Below are positions 11,117-22,317 of a stretch of DNA of 64,000 nucleotides, one piece after another. The number at the start of each line of letters is the position of its first letter. Positions within the stretch are counted from its first letter, which is position 1. The notes under the pieces are model-generated. The model made no database searches. It saw nothing but the letters and a program-made list of their open reading frames with translations, and had not been told where the DNA came from. This stretch comes from Henricia sp. BOLD:AAB3569 (taxonomy: Eukaryota; Echinodermata; Asteroidea; Spinulosida; Echinasteridae). The position numbers and the translations under genes were made by a program. Where the stretch lies: contig JBBELK010000441.1 in the NCBI GenBank assembly GCA_037783545.1, positions 1-64,000 on the forward strand, read 5' to 3'.

Positions 11117-14100
11117 GTGTATACACACACACTGCAGTGCTGTGCAGTCAACTGGTACATCTATTACATAACACTGTCTGCTTTATTGCCACCATCAATG
11201 CAGTGTTTTGGACAATGGAAGCACTTCCTGTTTATTCTGTCCTTGCTTGTTCAAGCAGTGTGCCATTATGACTCAGTTTTTGATTGCTTTGTTCAAGTTC
11301 CTGCTAATGCTTGCGATGCATGTGCAGTCCTTGTGAGGGGAAAACAACAATTTTTCCATCGGAAATTTCTAAAAGCACCAATTCCTTATTATTCAAACTC
11401 GTCTGCTACTTTCCGCGTGGAGATTTTGGTATCCGGTGACATTGACCCAAATCCTGGCCCTGAATCAACTAATACTTCTGACTACCACACTACCACCACT
11501 GAGTTGAAGTCATACTCTCGCAGCAAGCTCCTTGATCTGCGTACTTCTCCATTTTCGAATGCCACATCTCTGTCACAATCAGTACTGACCCTGCTAAGAA
11601 ACCTTAGAATTAGTGCTACATGTACTCCAACCTGCATATACCAGCCTACACATCGAGGCAAGAAGGCTGGTCGCCGTCGGGCAGTTGGAAAACCTCCATC
11701 TTCTAGAGATTTACCCCAGTATGTCTCATCATCATCACCTACATGTAAAAACACAAGTCTTAGTTTTTGTGTTTTGAATGCGCAGTCTATCTGCAACAAG
11801 ACGGATGAATTTGTCGACTTGGTACTTCAAAATAATCATGATTTAGTTGCTGTATCAGAGACGTGGCTCAAACCAGACGACGACTTGATAGCTCGCGAGT
11901 GCACCCCAGATGGTTACCTTTTTCATCATATACCCAGACCCCACAAGACAGGTGGAGGTGTTGCTCTACTTTACAGATCTACGTTGGGTGTCTGCATGAA
12001 AAATGATAACGCGAACTATGCAACTTTTGAATCTCTCCATGTGGAGATAACTGGTAATTCCAATTCTGTTCGCATGGTAGTCATCTATCGTCCGGAAAGA
12101 GACATCCATGGACAACATGTGTGTTTTTCCACTTTTTTGCATGAATTTGAGAACTTGATCACACAATATCTCCTCCACCCATCCGAAGTCATAATCGCTG
12201 GCGACTTCAACATCCATGTTGACGATATGTCCAACACCAATGCAAAACAGTTTCAGTATTTGCTCTCATCGTACGGTCTCGTCCAACACATTCATGAGCC
12301 AACTCATCGACTTGGACATTGTCTCGATTTGGTGATAACGCGTGAGAATGTCACACCTATAATCTCAAATATTAAAATCCACCCTGGACTTTCGGATCAC
12401 TATGCGATCATGGGCTACGTTGGCTTTAAGAAGCCACCCCTCCCAACTATGACTTTGAAAACTCGGCGATGGCGTAATATCAATATCACTGCCTTCTGTC
12501 ATGATATTGAAACATCTCTATCGAACATCGACCTCGGCACTGATGACCTTGAAGCTTGTGTTGAAGAGTATGAATGCATGGTACGTGAAAATGTGGACAA
12601 ACATGCTCCACAGGTAACACGATCCATCAAGATTCGACCGGGACCACGTTGGTTTGAGGAGGACATCCGAGCAGCACGGAAAATTCGCCGTCAGCTTGAA
12701 CGGAGGTGGCGTGCCAATGGCAAGCAAGAGGCTGATCGGCAGAGCTTTCGCCAGCAATGTAATGTTGTGAACGTCATGATCAACCAAGCGAAAGTGAGTC
12801 ACTATTCAACACAGGTGCAACAAAGCTCTGGTGACCAGAAAAAGCTGTTCAGGGTAATCGACAAGCTGTTGCACAAGCCTAAGTCCCCGGTCCTTCCATC
12901 CTCACAATCTGACCAGGACCTTGCAAATGCATTTTCAAATTATTTTGTCAACAAGATTACGAACATCCGATCCTCATTGATGCCAGTGTCCAACTCCGTC
13001 CCACTAGTTCAGCCACATGCGGATCCCAACTGCAGACTCTCTAATTTTGAGCCAACCAATGTTAACGAAATTAAGCGTGTCATCATGAACTCGCCATCAA
13101 AATCATGCGAACTTGACCCTATTCCAACTATGATGATAAAGCAACACATTGATGTGTTTGCTCCTTTTATTACCGAGGTGGTCAACACATCGTTGGACTC
13201 GGGTTGCTTCCCGGACAACCTAAAAGTCTCCTACATTCGGCCACTTCTGAAGAAGCCCTGCCTGGACAAGGAGATTCTGAAAAACTACAGACCCGTCTCA
13301 AACCTGAAGTACCTGGGGAAAATCATCGAGCGTATTGTCTCATCCCGCATCTCTGACCACATTCAAGACCATGAGCTTTCGGACGTTTTCCAGTCTGCAT
13401 ATAAGCCATTCCACGGGACGGAAGTTGCGCTTGTTCGGGTCAGTAATGATATCCTGTCCGCAATGGATAATGGTGATATCACTGCGCTAGTTATGCTTGA
13501 TTTGAGTGCAGCATTCGATACCGTTGATCATGGCATCCTCGTATCTCGACTTAAGAACTATCTCGGTATACACGGCACGGCTCTCGAATGGTGCAGGTCC
13601 TATCTCTCAAATAGAACCCAGCATGTCCGCATTGGCAATGCAATATCAGATCCTGTTGTTTTAGAGTACTCTGTACCACAAGGGTCTGTGCTAGGCCCAC
13701 AGTGGTTTACTCTTTATACCTTGCCAATTCGTGATATCATCTTGAAACATCATCTGAACTACCACGTCTATGCAGATGATACTCAACTCTACATAACCTT
13801 CAAGTCTTCGCAGGAGCCTGCCGATTCTTCTATTGCAAGACTGGAACAATGCATCTCCGAGATCCGATGCTGGATGAAAAACAACTTTCTAAAGCTAAAT
13901 GAGGAAAAAACGGAGTTTCTCTTGTTTGGATCACGCCAACAATTAACAAAGGTGTCTGTGCCATTTATTACAATTGGTGATGCACAGATAGCCCCATCGT
14001 TGCAGGCCCGGAACTTGGGGGTTATATTTGATTCAGCAATGACATTTACACCTCACGTCGCTAACACTGTCCGTTCGGCATCATTCCAAATTAGAAACAT

Positions 14101-14620
14101 TGGTCGTATACGCAAGTATTTGAATAGAAGTGCCACCGAGCAAATCATCCATGCATTTGTGACTTCACGACTAGACAACGGCAATTCACTACTCTACGGA
14201 CTCCCTCAGAATCAAATTCACCGTCTTCAACGTCTTCAGAATACCGCTGCCCGCATCATCACCTTATCCAGGAGGAACTGTCACATCACCCCCATTTTGA
14301 AGGAACTACACTGGCTTCCTGTCTCCCAAAGGATTATTTTCAAACTCATGCTTCTGGTCCACAAAGCTCTCAACAACAAGGCTCCCTACTACATTAAGGA
14401 ACTACTACATGAATATTCTCCAGCAAGAACTCTTAGATCAAGTAACCAGCAACTTCTCAAGGAACCAAATTCTAAGCGAACATGGGGCGCCAGATCTTTT
14501 TCTGTTGCAGCTCCTCGACTTTGGAATTCATTGCCACTTGACCTCAGATCATGCCACTGTACAACTAGGTTCAAATCACTTCTAAAAACTTACTTGATGT
14601 CGCAAATTTTCGAGAATTAG
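11117..14620 (+). CDS. CR1-type LINE ORF2 with N-terminal 2A-like motif, endonuclease and reverse transcriptase (1167 aa)
   Basis: This is a single uninterrupted frame of the APE-type non-LTR retrotransposon class, which nicks target DNA and reverse-transcribes its own RNA at the nick. Residues 35-48 form a hydrophobic segment. Residues 107-115, GDIDPNPGP, match the 2A consensus DxExNPGP. The apurinic-like endonuclease follows from about residue 216: SETW (E248), AGDFN (D363) and SDHYAI (D427, H428). The reverse transcriptase shows NYRPVSNLKYLGKIIE, LDLSAAFDTVDH (D801), VPQGSVLGP and YADDTQLYI (D887, D888), then the CR1-type C-terminal region RLQNTAARIIT and ELHWLPVSQRIIFKLM. All the catalytic residues I can check are present, which suggests a young copy. 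No separate ORF1 is evident upstream; sequence before 11117 was not resolved. The start codon is uncertain, since Met28 is also possible. Confidence 0.93.
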   Translation: MYTHTLQCCAVNWYIYYITLSALLPPSMQCFGQWKHFLFILSLLVQAVCHYDSVFDCFVQVPANACDACAVLVRGKQQFFHRKFLKAPIPYYSNSSATFRVEILVSGDIDPNPGPESTNTSDYHTTTTELKSYSRSKLLDLRTSPFSNATSLSQSVLTLLRNLRISATCTPTCIYQPTHRGKKAGRRRAVGKPPSSRDLPQYVSSSSPTCKNTSLSFCVLNAQSICNKTDEFVDLVLQNNHDLVAVSETWLKPDDDLIARECTPDGYLFHHIPRPHKTGGGVALLYRSTLGVCMKNDNANYATFESLHVEITGNSNSVRMVVIYRPERDIHGQHVCFSTFLHEFENLITQYLLHPSEVIIAGDFNIHVDDMSNTNAKQFQYLLSSYGLVQHIHEPTHRLGHCLDLVITRENVTPIISNIKIHPGLSDHYAIMGYVGFKKPPLPTMTLKTRRWRNINITAFCHDIETSLSNIDLGTDDLEACVEEYECMVRENVDKHAPQVTRSIKIRPGPRWFEEDIRAARKIRRQLERRWRANGKQEADRQSFRQQCNVVNVMINQAKVSHYSTQVQQSSGDQKKLFRVIDKLLHKPKSPVLPSSQSDQDLANAFSNYFVNKITNIRSSLMPVSNSVPLVQPHADPNCRLSNFEPTNVNEIKRVIMNSPSKSCELDPIPTMMIKQHIDVFAPFITEVVNTSLDSGCFPDNLKVSYIRPLLKKPCLDKEILKNYRPVSNLKYLGKIIERIVSSRISDHIQDHELSDVFQSAYKPFHGTEVALVRVSNDILSAMDNGDITALVMLDLSAAFDTVDHGILVSRLKNYLGIHGTALEWCRSYLSNRTQHVRIGNAISDPVVLEYSVPQGSVLGPQWFTLYTLPIRDIILKHHLNYHVYADDTQLYITFKSSQEPADSSIARLEQCISEIRCWMKNNFLKLNEEKTEFLLFGSRQQLTKVSVPFITIGDAQIAPSLQARNLGVIFDSAMTFTPHVANTVRSASFQIRNIGRIRKYLNRSATEQIIHAFVTSRLDNGNSLLYGLPQNQIHRLQRLQNTAARIITLSRRNCHITPILKELHWLPVSQRIIFKLMLLVHKALNNKAPYYIKELLHEYSPARTLRSSNQQLLKEPNSKRTWGARSFSVAAPRLWNSLPLDLRSCHCTTRFKSLLKTYLMSQIFEN
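11435..11461 (+). other. 2A-like ribosome-skipping motif in the LINE ORF
   Basis: The codons read GDIDPNPGP (residues 107-115). In 2A peptides, the bond between the last Gly and Pro is not formed while translation continues, so the product is split here between G114 and P115. Such motifs are known from APE-type LINEs of several invertebrates. Conserved upstream hydrophobic residues (VEILVS) are also typical. Activity is inferred from the motif alone. Confidence 0.8.
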
Positions 14621-14789
14621 ATACTTGTTGTTGTTAACAGCGCCTTGAGCACCCTGCAGGGTGGATATGTGCGCTTTACAAATCTCATTATTATTATTAT
14701 TATTAATAAAGTTGCATTTGCTGATGGTTAAGTCGACTGTTTTGAATTATTTTTGGCCAAACGTTTTGATTCAGATTTGCTTTAAAATA

Positions 14790-15440
14790 GCAGGAAATGT
14801 TGCTTAGAGCCGGAATGATATGCGCATGACCCCGTGACGCAATCCTGAGAAACATTAGTAAACACGGTCGGCAGTTCCATACGTTTACACGCAAACAAAC
14901 TCCGAAAACCGTCTCTGTTCAATGGTGTTTTTTGAAGATTTTGTTTGGTGCAAAAAGCCAGAGATGTGCCCAGTTGTTGTGTGGTTGTATGATTTACCAG
15001 ATCCATGAAAAAAATGCAGAAAGATTTTCTTTTTTATTACCAGGAGAGAGAAAAATTAGTCGCTCGTTGTAACTTGTACCGGCCGATGTGCCAATCGTGT
15101 TCTGCCAATTTCAAATACGTGGGAACTACGGCTCGCAGGGACTGTTCGAACTTCCCACTGCTGTACACGGACCGCGTACCGCTGTGTGCCGTTCAGTCCG
15201 TGACAAAACCACCGGTCGCAATGCACCAGTATTTACTTCAAAAGAGCCTCATTGTGAGCCACAATTTCACCGTTTTTTCACAAAAAAAGGTAATTATAGT
15301 AGATTATTATTAGTAGTGTTTTTCACGTTTGTATTTTGAATTACAAGGACAAAACAGGCATGATGAACATTCACTCCGTATATTGTCCATTCAATACTGC
15401 AACACGTTTTGTGTTCTTCTCAGGATGACGTCAAAACCCT
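14790..15440 (+). repeat. Dispersed repeat of unknown family, copy 1
   Basis: Long stretches are shared with 60780-61195: GATATGCGCATGACCCCG, AGCCAGAGATGTGCCCAGT, GCAGAAAGATTTTCTTTTTT and ATGACGTCAAAACCCTGTTT, in the same order and spacing apart from indels. No terminal repeats or domain are recognised. It could be a fragment of a larger transposon. Confidence 0.8.
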
Positions 15441-15705
15441 GTTTATCAACAAACAGGTCTTGCAGATTACCTTGTTATAACAGGAACCTTGTATTATCAG
15501 GAATGAAAACGATTAATAACATAGAGATTAGGACCTGAAATTGTCCTTGTTATAAGCAGAATGTTGTATTAACAGTCCTCTTATTGTCAGGGTTCCTTGT
15601 TATAAGCAGAATGTTGTATTAACAGTCCTCTTATTATCAGGGTTCCTTGTTATAAGCAGAATGTTGTATTAACAGTCCTCTTATTATCGAGGTTCGACTA
15701 TGCAG
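15440..15705 (+). repeat. Expanded MITE end: three tandem ~58-bp units
   Basis: CTTGTTATAAGCAGAATG followed by TTGTATTAACAGTCCTCTTA is present three times in a row. These units are derived from the element that appears complete at 15934-16063 and in part at 53275-53372. Confidence 0.85.
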
Positions 15706-15933
15706 CAATCACACTAGTTTTTGTTGGCTGTAGACTAACTCTGTAAGCTCCGCCCATATTATAATGTAACTCCACCCATAACATCAAGATGCGCATAATC
15801 AGTGTTTAAAGAATAGACTGATCCAGTAAGCCTCGCCCACATGAAAACTCCCAAGCAACTTTGAACTACTACATAAAAAATATAGGCCTATGCAGTGTTG
15901 ATTGCCGTTTTAAATCTACAAAGGGTGGAATGT

Positions 15934-16063
15934 ACAGTCAAACCTCGTTATAACAGGAATCTTGTATTATCATGAATCTTGTATTATCAGGGATGAAAAA
16001 CAAATTTCCTCGTTATAAGCAGAATGTTGTATTAACAGTGCTCTTATTATCGAGGTTTGACTG
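15934..16063. mobile_element. pogo/Tigger-like MITE (CAGTCAAACCTCG ends)
   Basis: It starts CAGTCAAACCTCGTTATAA and ends TTATTATCGAGGTTTGACTG, which are inverted terminal repeats of the kind seen on pogo/Tigger derivatives. It has no coding capacity. Assignment to that superfamily rests on the end sequence only. Confidence 0.7.
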
Positions 16064-16283
16064 CAAGGTGGATCTGTCTATTATGTTGTAGTATGGTAAT
16101 TTTTTGACTTTGTTGTATTTGAAGGGCAAACATTGCACGCAGTAGGTTGTTTGTAGTAAACAGTAGACCTTAGGCGCATGGAATTTTGCCAAGTCAACTT
16201 AGTAGATTCTATGAGAAGACGACTTGGCAACATAAATATTGTAACATGCAGGAGTACCTACTCGAACAACGCCGCCAGGTAGC

Positions 16284-16354
16284 AGAATAGACTGGTTCCC
16301 GGACCACATAATGTTTTTTTTGTGTAAAATATGAGGTCCGCGAACCAGTCTAGG
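16284..16354. mobile_element. Short hairpin MITE (TAGACTGGTTCCCGGACC ends)
   Basis: TAGACTGGTTCCCGGACCACATAA is answered inverted by a segment ending CGAACCAGTCTA after a T-rich loop. Relatives lie at 21391-21463, 21485-21597 and as solo ends near 22600 and 23430-23463. Confidence 0.8.
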
Positions 16355-16619
16355 CCGCAAAAGTGCAGGAAGAACCCTGCATAATTACGCATGCGCGTAG
16401 GGGATGTGAAAAGTCCACTGCATGCTAACCATTGCTGTTACGTTGATTAGATTTGGCCCTATTCGGGCCGCGATAAAATTTGGGAGTGTTTTTCTAGAGT
16501 AAGTTTCTGAAACCCTAGAAACGGCCTTTGTTGGTCCTAGGTTGAATCTGAAATATACTCTAGAGGAGAGACCGCCTGTTTCACGTTTGAGTGCACTTGG
16601 CATTTCGAGCTGCGGAACG

Positions 16620-17570
16620 GACGAAGCGACAGTAGCCTATGGCGATGTCGCAAAAAGAAGGCGCGCCATCACCTAAGGCCTCGTGTACAAAACCTATGGT
16701 TCCGTAGTACCTGAAAAATCACGAAGTTTTAACAAGCGAAACATTTGTGGTTTTTCTTGCCGAAGTTTAGCTTTTTTATCAGATATGCACTTGCTCATGC
16801 CTGACATTTAAGTAATTTGAATGCAACGACGGTATGGCCGACTTGTAAATTCTTACAGTAAATGTAATTTAGCACAATCTGTAACTTTGCTTTAAAAAAA
16901 AAAATAGGCCTACTGTAACTTTAAATGAAAACCCTATGAATTTATGATTGTCTTTCTTGTACATGTACAAATTGAAGATGTATGAGTGATATTGTAGCTC
17001 ATATATTATGGAAGGAATTTCAGTGCCATGAATGTAACAGCAAATTATTTTTTATTATCAGTGTTGTTAACAGACTTTATTAGTTTACACGCAAATGTAA
17101 TTAGATAGAGCAGTTTTAGTATCACATTACTTTGAGAGATTGACTTAACTTTTAAGTGATTTTTAGTTTATTTTTTGATTGCTTATTTGCATATCTCTGC
17201 AAAACACAATACTGCCTATTAAATACATTCCCTTTTCTTTAAAATAAGAAATTATCCAGATTGTACTGTTACATTGTTTTAAATTGTTACCGATTTAAAT
17301 AAAGAAATATATATTGATAAAATGTCATTTTCTCTTGTCTTTTTTTGTTAGTTTGTGCTTTATTTATTAATTTTTTTATTGGTTTTTCCTCGGTACTTTT
17401 TATTTATCCTTACTTCCTTTTTTTTAGTTCTGTTGGGTTTGGTTTTATTAATTATTTATATATTTCTTTAAAAAAATAGAAACATCCAGTGGTTGTCCAT
17501 GACCAATTAAAATTGAAACCCCCGTTGACCATTTTAATCTGCTTAAGGGTATCATTAAAAAGTAAATAGA
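16620..17570. other. AT-rich stretch, no feature seen
   Basis: Long A- and T-runs and no exon-like frame. A short poly-A precedes a TAGGCCTA word, which is common in this genome. Confidence 0.4.
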
Positions 17571-17627
17571 GGGCGCTCTTTAAGTCACGAGAGGGCGCCC
17601 TTCAAGTCACGAGAGGGCGCTCTTCAT
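17571..17627 (+). repeat. Tandem GAGGGCGC-type units
   Basis: GAGGGCGCTCTTTAAGTCAC is repeated nearly three times (CTCTTT, CCCTTC and CTCTTC variants). Confidence 0.8.
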
Positions 17628-17704
17628 CGCTCCTCCTGTAATACAGTGTAGTATACAAAATACTGGTTCTAATATTCATCATGTCCAAAATTCTTAACAT
17701 GGTG

Positions 17705-17782
17705 TGCTAACCGCGGTGGTCTAGTGGAGAGAGCAGAGGACTCGAGATCAGAGGACCCCGGTTCAAATCCCGCGGCGAGCAT
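17705..17782 (+). repeat. tRNA-like SINE head, decayed
   Basis: A box-like GGTGGTCTAGTGGAGAGAG and B box GGTTCAAATCC are correctly spaced, and parts of an acceptor stem pair (GCT with AGC). Mismatches in the stem and the absence of a clean fold argue against a functional tRNA gene. It is followed by four CTAACCCCATGA repeats. Confidence 0.6.
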
Positions 17783-18099
17783 GTACTAACCCCATGATTT
17801 ATATACTAACCCCATGATTTATATACTAACCCCATGATTGATGTGTATAATATGTACTAACACTAACCCCATGAATAAAGACAACGGAGGAAACAACGCA
17901 GAGGAGACGACACCGGAAGGATGCGGCAAGGGGAGGAGACAAGAAGGGGAGGGGCAAAAGGGAGGACACATTTTGGCGGGTGAATAATTTTGTGTTTTTT
18001 GTGCACCATACTTTTTCTTTTTTTTTGGTGCGTGTGCATGGAACAACTTAACGGTCTCACATGCACCGTGTAATACACTCAACTACATGTACATCGGGA

Positions 18100-18640
18100 A
18101 ATACAGGTATGGAGCGCCAAAGAAACAAAATTTCAAAATATCGGTTAAAAAGGCAAAAAATGAAAAATTACAATGAATTAGCATAATATGGAGCGCCAAA
18201 ATTACAAAATTACAATTAATGGCTAAAAATTACGAAATTAACAATAGATAAATTATGGAGCGCCAAAAGTCTAAATTACAAAATTACAATAAATGGGCTG
18301 AAAATGGCAAAATTACTATGTTAAAACACTGTAAAATGGCTCAAAATTGTTAAAATTTACAGAAATACAATAAAACAGGGCCAAAGGGGTTAGAAATTAT
18401 TCAATAAAAAGGTCTAAAAAGTAACAATTGACAAAATTACAATTAAAGTACGATAAAATGGGCTAAGAAAAAACTAAATAAATGACGAAATTACGATAGA
18501 AATGCAATAAAACGGGGCCAAAGTGGCCACAAATACAATACAACGGGCTAAAATGGAATGATAATAGACACTATGATAAATAAACGGGATTAAAAGGTTT
18601 AAAATGACAAAATTTAAAAAAATAAAGGTGATTGTACCCC
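18100..18640 (+). repeat. Degenerate AT-rich tandem repeat (ATGGAGCGCCAAA... units)
   Basis: The phrase TATGGAGCGCCAAA followed by CAAAATTACAAT and GGGCTAAAA recurs with drift about every 60 bp across this segment. No frame is conserved between units, so I read it as an old satellite-like array. Confidence 0.6.
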
Positions 18641-18969
18641 AGGTTAGGCCATATAAAGAACCTGAAAATTTATTCAAGATGTAAAAATTATGGTTCAAAT
18701 TTAAGCAGGATTCACAAAAGTAACTTATTCCTTCAAAATGTCGGTAAATTTATGACAAAGATCCGCAAAATCTTTGCCGCAAATGCTTTTTGTATCTCGA
18801 ACACCCAAGTTCCATGGAGTGAGGTCAGGGTGGCAAAATGATTAACATGCAGTTTGCAGTTTGAGTTCATTCATGGTACATACATTCCATGGATTTACTC
18901 TACAAGTTAAGATTTACTCTACAATTAACACTTTTATCTAAAGACATTACAGTGGAAATTTTCTATAAT

Positions 18970-19025
18970 GAACACCACTATAGCAAACTTTACTATAGCA
19001 AACTTTACTATAGCAAACTTTCTAG
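18970..19025 (+). repeat. Short 16-bp tandem repeat
   Basis: CTATAGCAAACTTTA is repeated three times in a row. Confidence 0.8.
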
Positions 19026-19159
19026 TGAAAATCACTCATCAGGCTCCCAACAATTATGTATCCCTTTTTGTTTACTGTAACAAATGACGACCACAAACAC
19101 TTGTTATGGATCCCACACATGTTCATTATTGCAACTTTCCACTGGAATGCTGTTAACTT

Positions 19160-19516
19160 CTTAAAGGTAGAACACATCATTTACAGTGACCCCAACTTTT
19201 TGTTCACGAGTTGACAAGAAAAACCTCACTAACAGTGTTAATAACAATGGTACTAAACACCACTTGGCATTTTGTGTGAGAAGTTAACAACTGAAGGTGG
19301 TTTTCTAAAAGTCTTTTGCAAAAGACTTTTTTACCATTCAACTCAACACAAAAATCCTGCATGGATGTTTCAAGTTTTCAAGTACACGTATTACTGCACC
19401 TTTGTGGCTGAAATTTCTATCTACAGGGCAGTTTTATCAACATGAGCTTCTAATCACGAGTGGAGTAACAACCCTTTTAACGGTTTACCAATCATGTGTT
19501 CTACCTTCTTAAAGAA
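19160..19516. mobile_element. MITE with TTAAAGGTAGAACACAT ends
   Basis: TTCTTAAAGGTAGAACACATCA at left is answered by ATGTGTTCTACCTTCTTAAAG at right. The interior (GTTCACGAGTTGACAAG, CAACTGAAGGTG) is shared with a diverged copy at about 33955-34130. The end type resembles that of the GGGCGAA fold-back elements. Confidence 0.75.
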
Positions 19517-19593
19517 GACCAGTGACTGATGTAACATACAAAATAAATAAGACATTAATGATCAGGCAGGGGTCTTTGATAATGGTGTAATTT

Positions 19594-19941
19594 AACTTTA
19601 AAAGAGCGTGTCCAGATCACATTTGCGACCCCCCATTTTTCCCAAGAGTGTTAAGAATTTGATATCATATTATTTGTCATATTTCTCATTACCATTCTGA
19701 AATTTCGCATTATCAATCAGTATGTTTTCAAGGATATCATACAAAAATTACCAATGTAAGTAATTTGTCTGGTTCCATAAAGTAGTGTAGTGATCACACC
19801 AACCTTTTTGCTTCCACATCCAAATTAAAAATTGCAATTTTTCGGGGGTTTCTTCCTGTTAATAGTATTTTGGGAAGGTATTTTATATGACTGTTATGTT
19901 GCAATGAAACCCATTTTCAGGTAAAATCTGAACACGCTCCT
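19594..19941. mobile_element. MITE with (A)GGAGCGTGTCCAGA-type ends, copy 1
   Basis: TTAAAAGAGCGTGTCCAGAT at left and TCTGAACACGCTCCTCC at right are inverted repeats. The internal sequence (TCATTACCATTCTGAAATTT) is shared with the element at 62055-62781. The element at 51113-51480 has matching ends. Confidence 0.75.
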
Positions 19942-19944
19942 CCA

Positions 19945-20172
19945 AGGGGCCATCCAAGGTTGTCAACATTTTCACAGTTCCAGAGAGCACTTATTTTTCA
20001 AGACACACCCATCCCCTCCACCTCCCCCTCCTTCCACTACTTATCAACATTTTGTTGTCACTACCATGAAATGTCAAAATTTGACAGTGTAAAGTCGTAC
20101 GTGGCCCTCGACCCCCTCCCCCTTTCTATACTTTGTAGAACTGTGAAAATGTTGACAACTTTGGACGGCTCT
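19945..20172. mobile_element. MITE with GTTGTCAACATTTTCAC ends
   Basis: GGCCATCCAAGGTTGTCAAC followed by ATTTTCACAGTTCCAGAGAG at left is answered inverted by CTTTGTAGAACTGTGAAAAT followed by GTTGACAACTTTGGACGGC. The same ends bound the composite block at 28943-30090. Confidence 0.8.
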
Positions 20173-20239
20173 AACATTACAAGTACAACCAATAGTTTTA
20201 GCCAGTTGAGTATTGGGATATAATAAATGGGTTTTCTTG

Positions 20240-21390
20240 CACATTGCAAAACAAATTCCTTCATCAACTGGGGTACTTGGAACACCCCTTTAGCTACTTT
20301 TCGACACCCTGGAGTTACTTTGGACACTCCTCTGGGCTACTTTAATCACCACTTGAATTACTTTGAATGTCTTCTTATAGTTAATATGTGTCAAAACACA
20401 AAACACCCAGACACCCTTCTGGCTAAAACATTGGTCTACAAAAATTGCTCATACCTTCCTCACATTATATTCAGTCCCTTCTTCATCTCGGTCATGCATG
20501 GCACAAATCCTGGAGATGCATTCGACCTGTCAAATAAAGAACTGTTATTGTTATGGAACAGTTTGTAATTTTTTTTTTTTTCACGATCATTTTGTTTCCA
20601 AAAACCGACTGAGTTGAAACAAGCTGAACCAGGATGTGTAAGGGTTAAACAAGGTTAAACTTTTCACAGGAATTTATTTGTGCTCATTTTTGAGACACTC
20701 TAGCCTGAATTTGTCCGAAGTTCAAAGGACCGAATTGAGGCAAACTGGAGGGGCACGTTGACCAATGTTGTTCCAAATGTCATGAATGTGTACTGATTAT
20801 TAGTCAAAACACTTAAGTTTTTTCTAGTAAATTCTTCATATTTTTCCCCTTCAAATGTTAGTTTCTTCATTAGATTTTCGCTTATTGATGTATAATAAAT
20901 AATTTTAAGGCAAAATTAGTGATGTCCGATTACTAAATTCTTACCCCCACTCGGCTGCGAAACTGCACAGGCTCCGACTTTATCCTGCATTGGAGAGAGT
21001 TGGGAGTAGGAACGCAACGTCATTGACGGCGAACATGATGAACGAATGGAAGCATATGATAACCGATCGTGCCAACTTGTTGTTTTTGGCGTGAGCAGAC
21101 GACTATCTTGTTCCGTCAATTGAGGCCTACTTCAAAAGTCCAACATGTCCAAAAAGCAGGCCACAGGATCCACAAATTTGACACAAAACGTGTCTCTGTT
21201 GTCCATTGCTTGTCATCCTTGTTATTCGGCATTGTATTTTACGAAAACAGTCTCCATTTCGAGCACGTGTGTTTGTTTACACGGCTTCACGAGCTTGGCC
21301 CTAAAGAGTGAAAATGAACTATAAAACGTAACAGCAGATTTCGTCTGCTTTTGTACTAGTAGTCGATTTTGATGAGCGCCCCCAAGATAA
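20240..21390. other. Unannotated stretch
   Basis: No exon with supporting splice sites and no recognisable repeat ends. A frame of 113 codons at 20227-20568 has no recognisable domain and includes repeated ACACCC..CTGG.TACTTT words suggesting a low-complexity repeat. Confidence 0.35.
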
Positions 21391-21597
21391 TAGACTGGTT
21401 TCCGGACCTCATAATGTAGAAAATGTGTTTGTGGGCGGAATATGTGGTCCGGATACCAGTCTAACAAGTTCCAGCGACGACTATTAGACTAGTGTCCGGT
21501 CCACATATTCCGTATACGAACACACAAAATTTGTGTTTTAACTAGACTGGTTCCTGTCCACATATTCCACATAGGAGAATATAAGGACAGGTAATTA
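21391..21597. mobile_element. Two adjacent TAGACTGGTT hairpin MITEs
   Basis: A complete hairpin runs from TAGACTGGTTTCCGGACC to GGTCCGGATACCAGTCTA at 21391-21463. A second, rearranged pair of ends follows (TTAGACTAGTGTCCGGTCC and TAGACTGGTTCCTGTCC). Further solo ends lie at about 21900, 22600 and 23450. Confidence 0.75.
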
Positions 21598-22149
21598 AGG
21601 GCGTTTCATCTTGATCTGTGATTGGTCGTCTTTGCGCGTGCGCATTGTGTTTTATATTTAAAAATTGGCGAAGCCCTTTGCTTTAGGCAATGAACTTTAT
21701 TTACATCTGGATATGTTCGACACGCACAGCCGGGTTACAAATGTCAATGCAAAATATACGCACAAATAATAATAACCACGTGACCTCGGGCAGATTTTTG
21801 CCCGTCATGGCCGCCCTTTACCGATCCTTATATTTTCGCAATAAGCGATAGGATCGGGAACCAATCTATGTTTTAACGTGAAATGCATGGGTTGGCTAGA
21901 CTGGTTTCCAATCTATATATTCCAAAATATGGATACATGCATAAACCTGATTGTACGTCACCGCACAGTGAATGTACGTCATATATGCCGATCGATGGTC
22001 CCCGCGTGCGCTCCCGGTGTCAGTGGTCGTGGATAAAGCGAAATGCATTGCAATGCACGGTCAGGAAGGGGCCGGTTGTCGATGTTCGCCTGTTGACCCA
22101 GGAGTATGTAAATGAGTAAAATAAGTTTTAATATTTTTCTCCACCACAA

Positions 22150-22290
22150 ACAGTGCGTATAATACGACATTTTGGGAGTCAAATAATGCTGAGTCATTGT
22201 GTCAGCGATATGCGTGCGTGGACACACACAACGCGCACGCACATTGCTTCCACAATGACGCATTATTTGACTCCCAAAATGACGTCATTG
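22150..22290. mobile_element. Palindromic MITE (TTTTGGGAGTCAAATAATG ends), copy 1
   Basis: ACATTTTGGGAGTCAAATAA at left is answered by TTATTTGACTCCCAAAATG at right, and the GTGCGTGCG core pairs as well. A longer copy is at 52968-53178 and a fragment at about 41410-41720. Both complete copies are followed by ACGTCATTGG. Confidence 0.85.
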
Positions 22291-22317
22291 GAAAGGAGTC
22301 AATACCCTCGGCGTGTA

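Larger units (their letters stand above)
11117..14705 (+). mobile_element. CR1-clade LINE insertion with (ATT)n tail
   Basis: The ORF is followed by a short 3' untranslated region containing AGCACCCTGCAGGGTGGATA, TGTGCGCTTTACAAATCTC and then a run of ATT, the microsatellite tail usual for CR1/L2-type LINEs. The 5' limit is unknown, so the true element may begin up to a few hundred bases earlier. The same 3' end occurs on a SINE at 55205-55532. Confidence 0.85.

Noticed and set aside
15540-15700. CRISPR-like or regulatory array
   Set aside because: It is a simple tandem expansion of a MITE end that occurs elsewhere.
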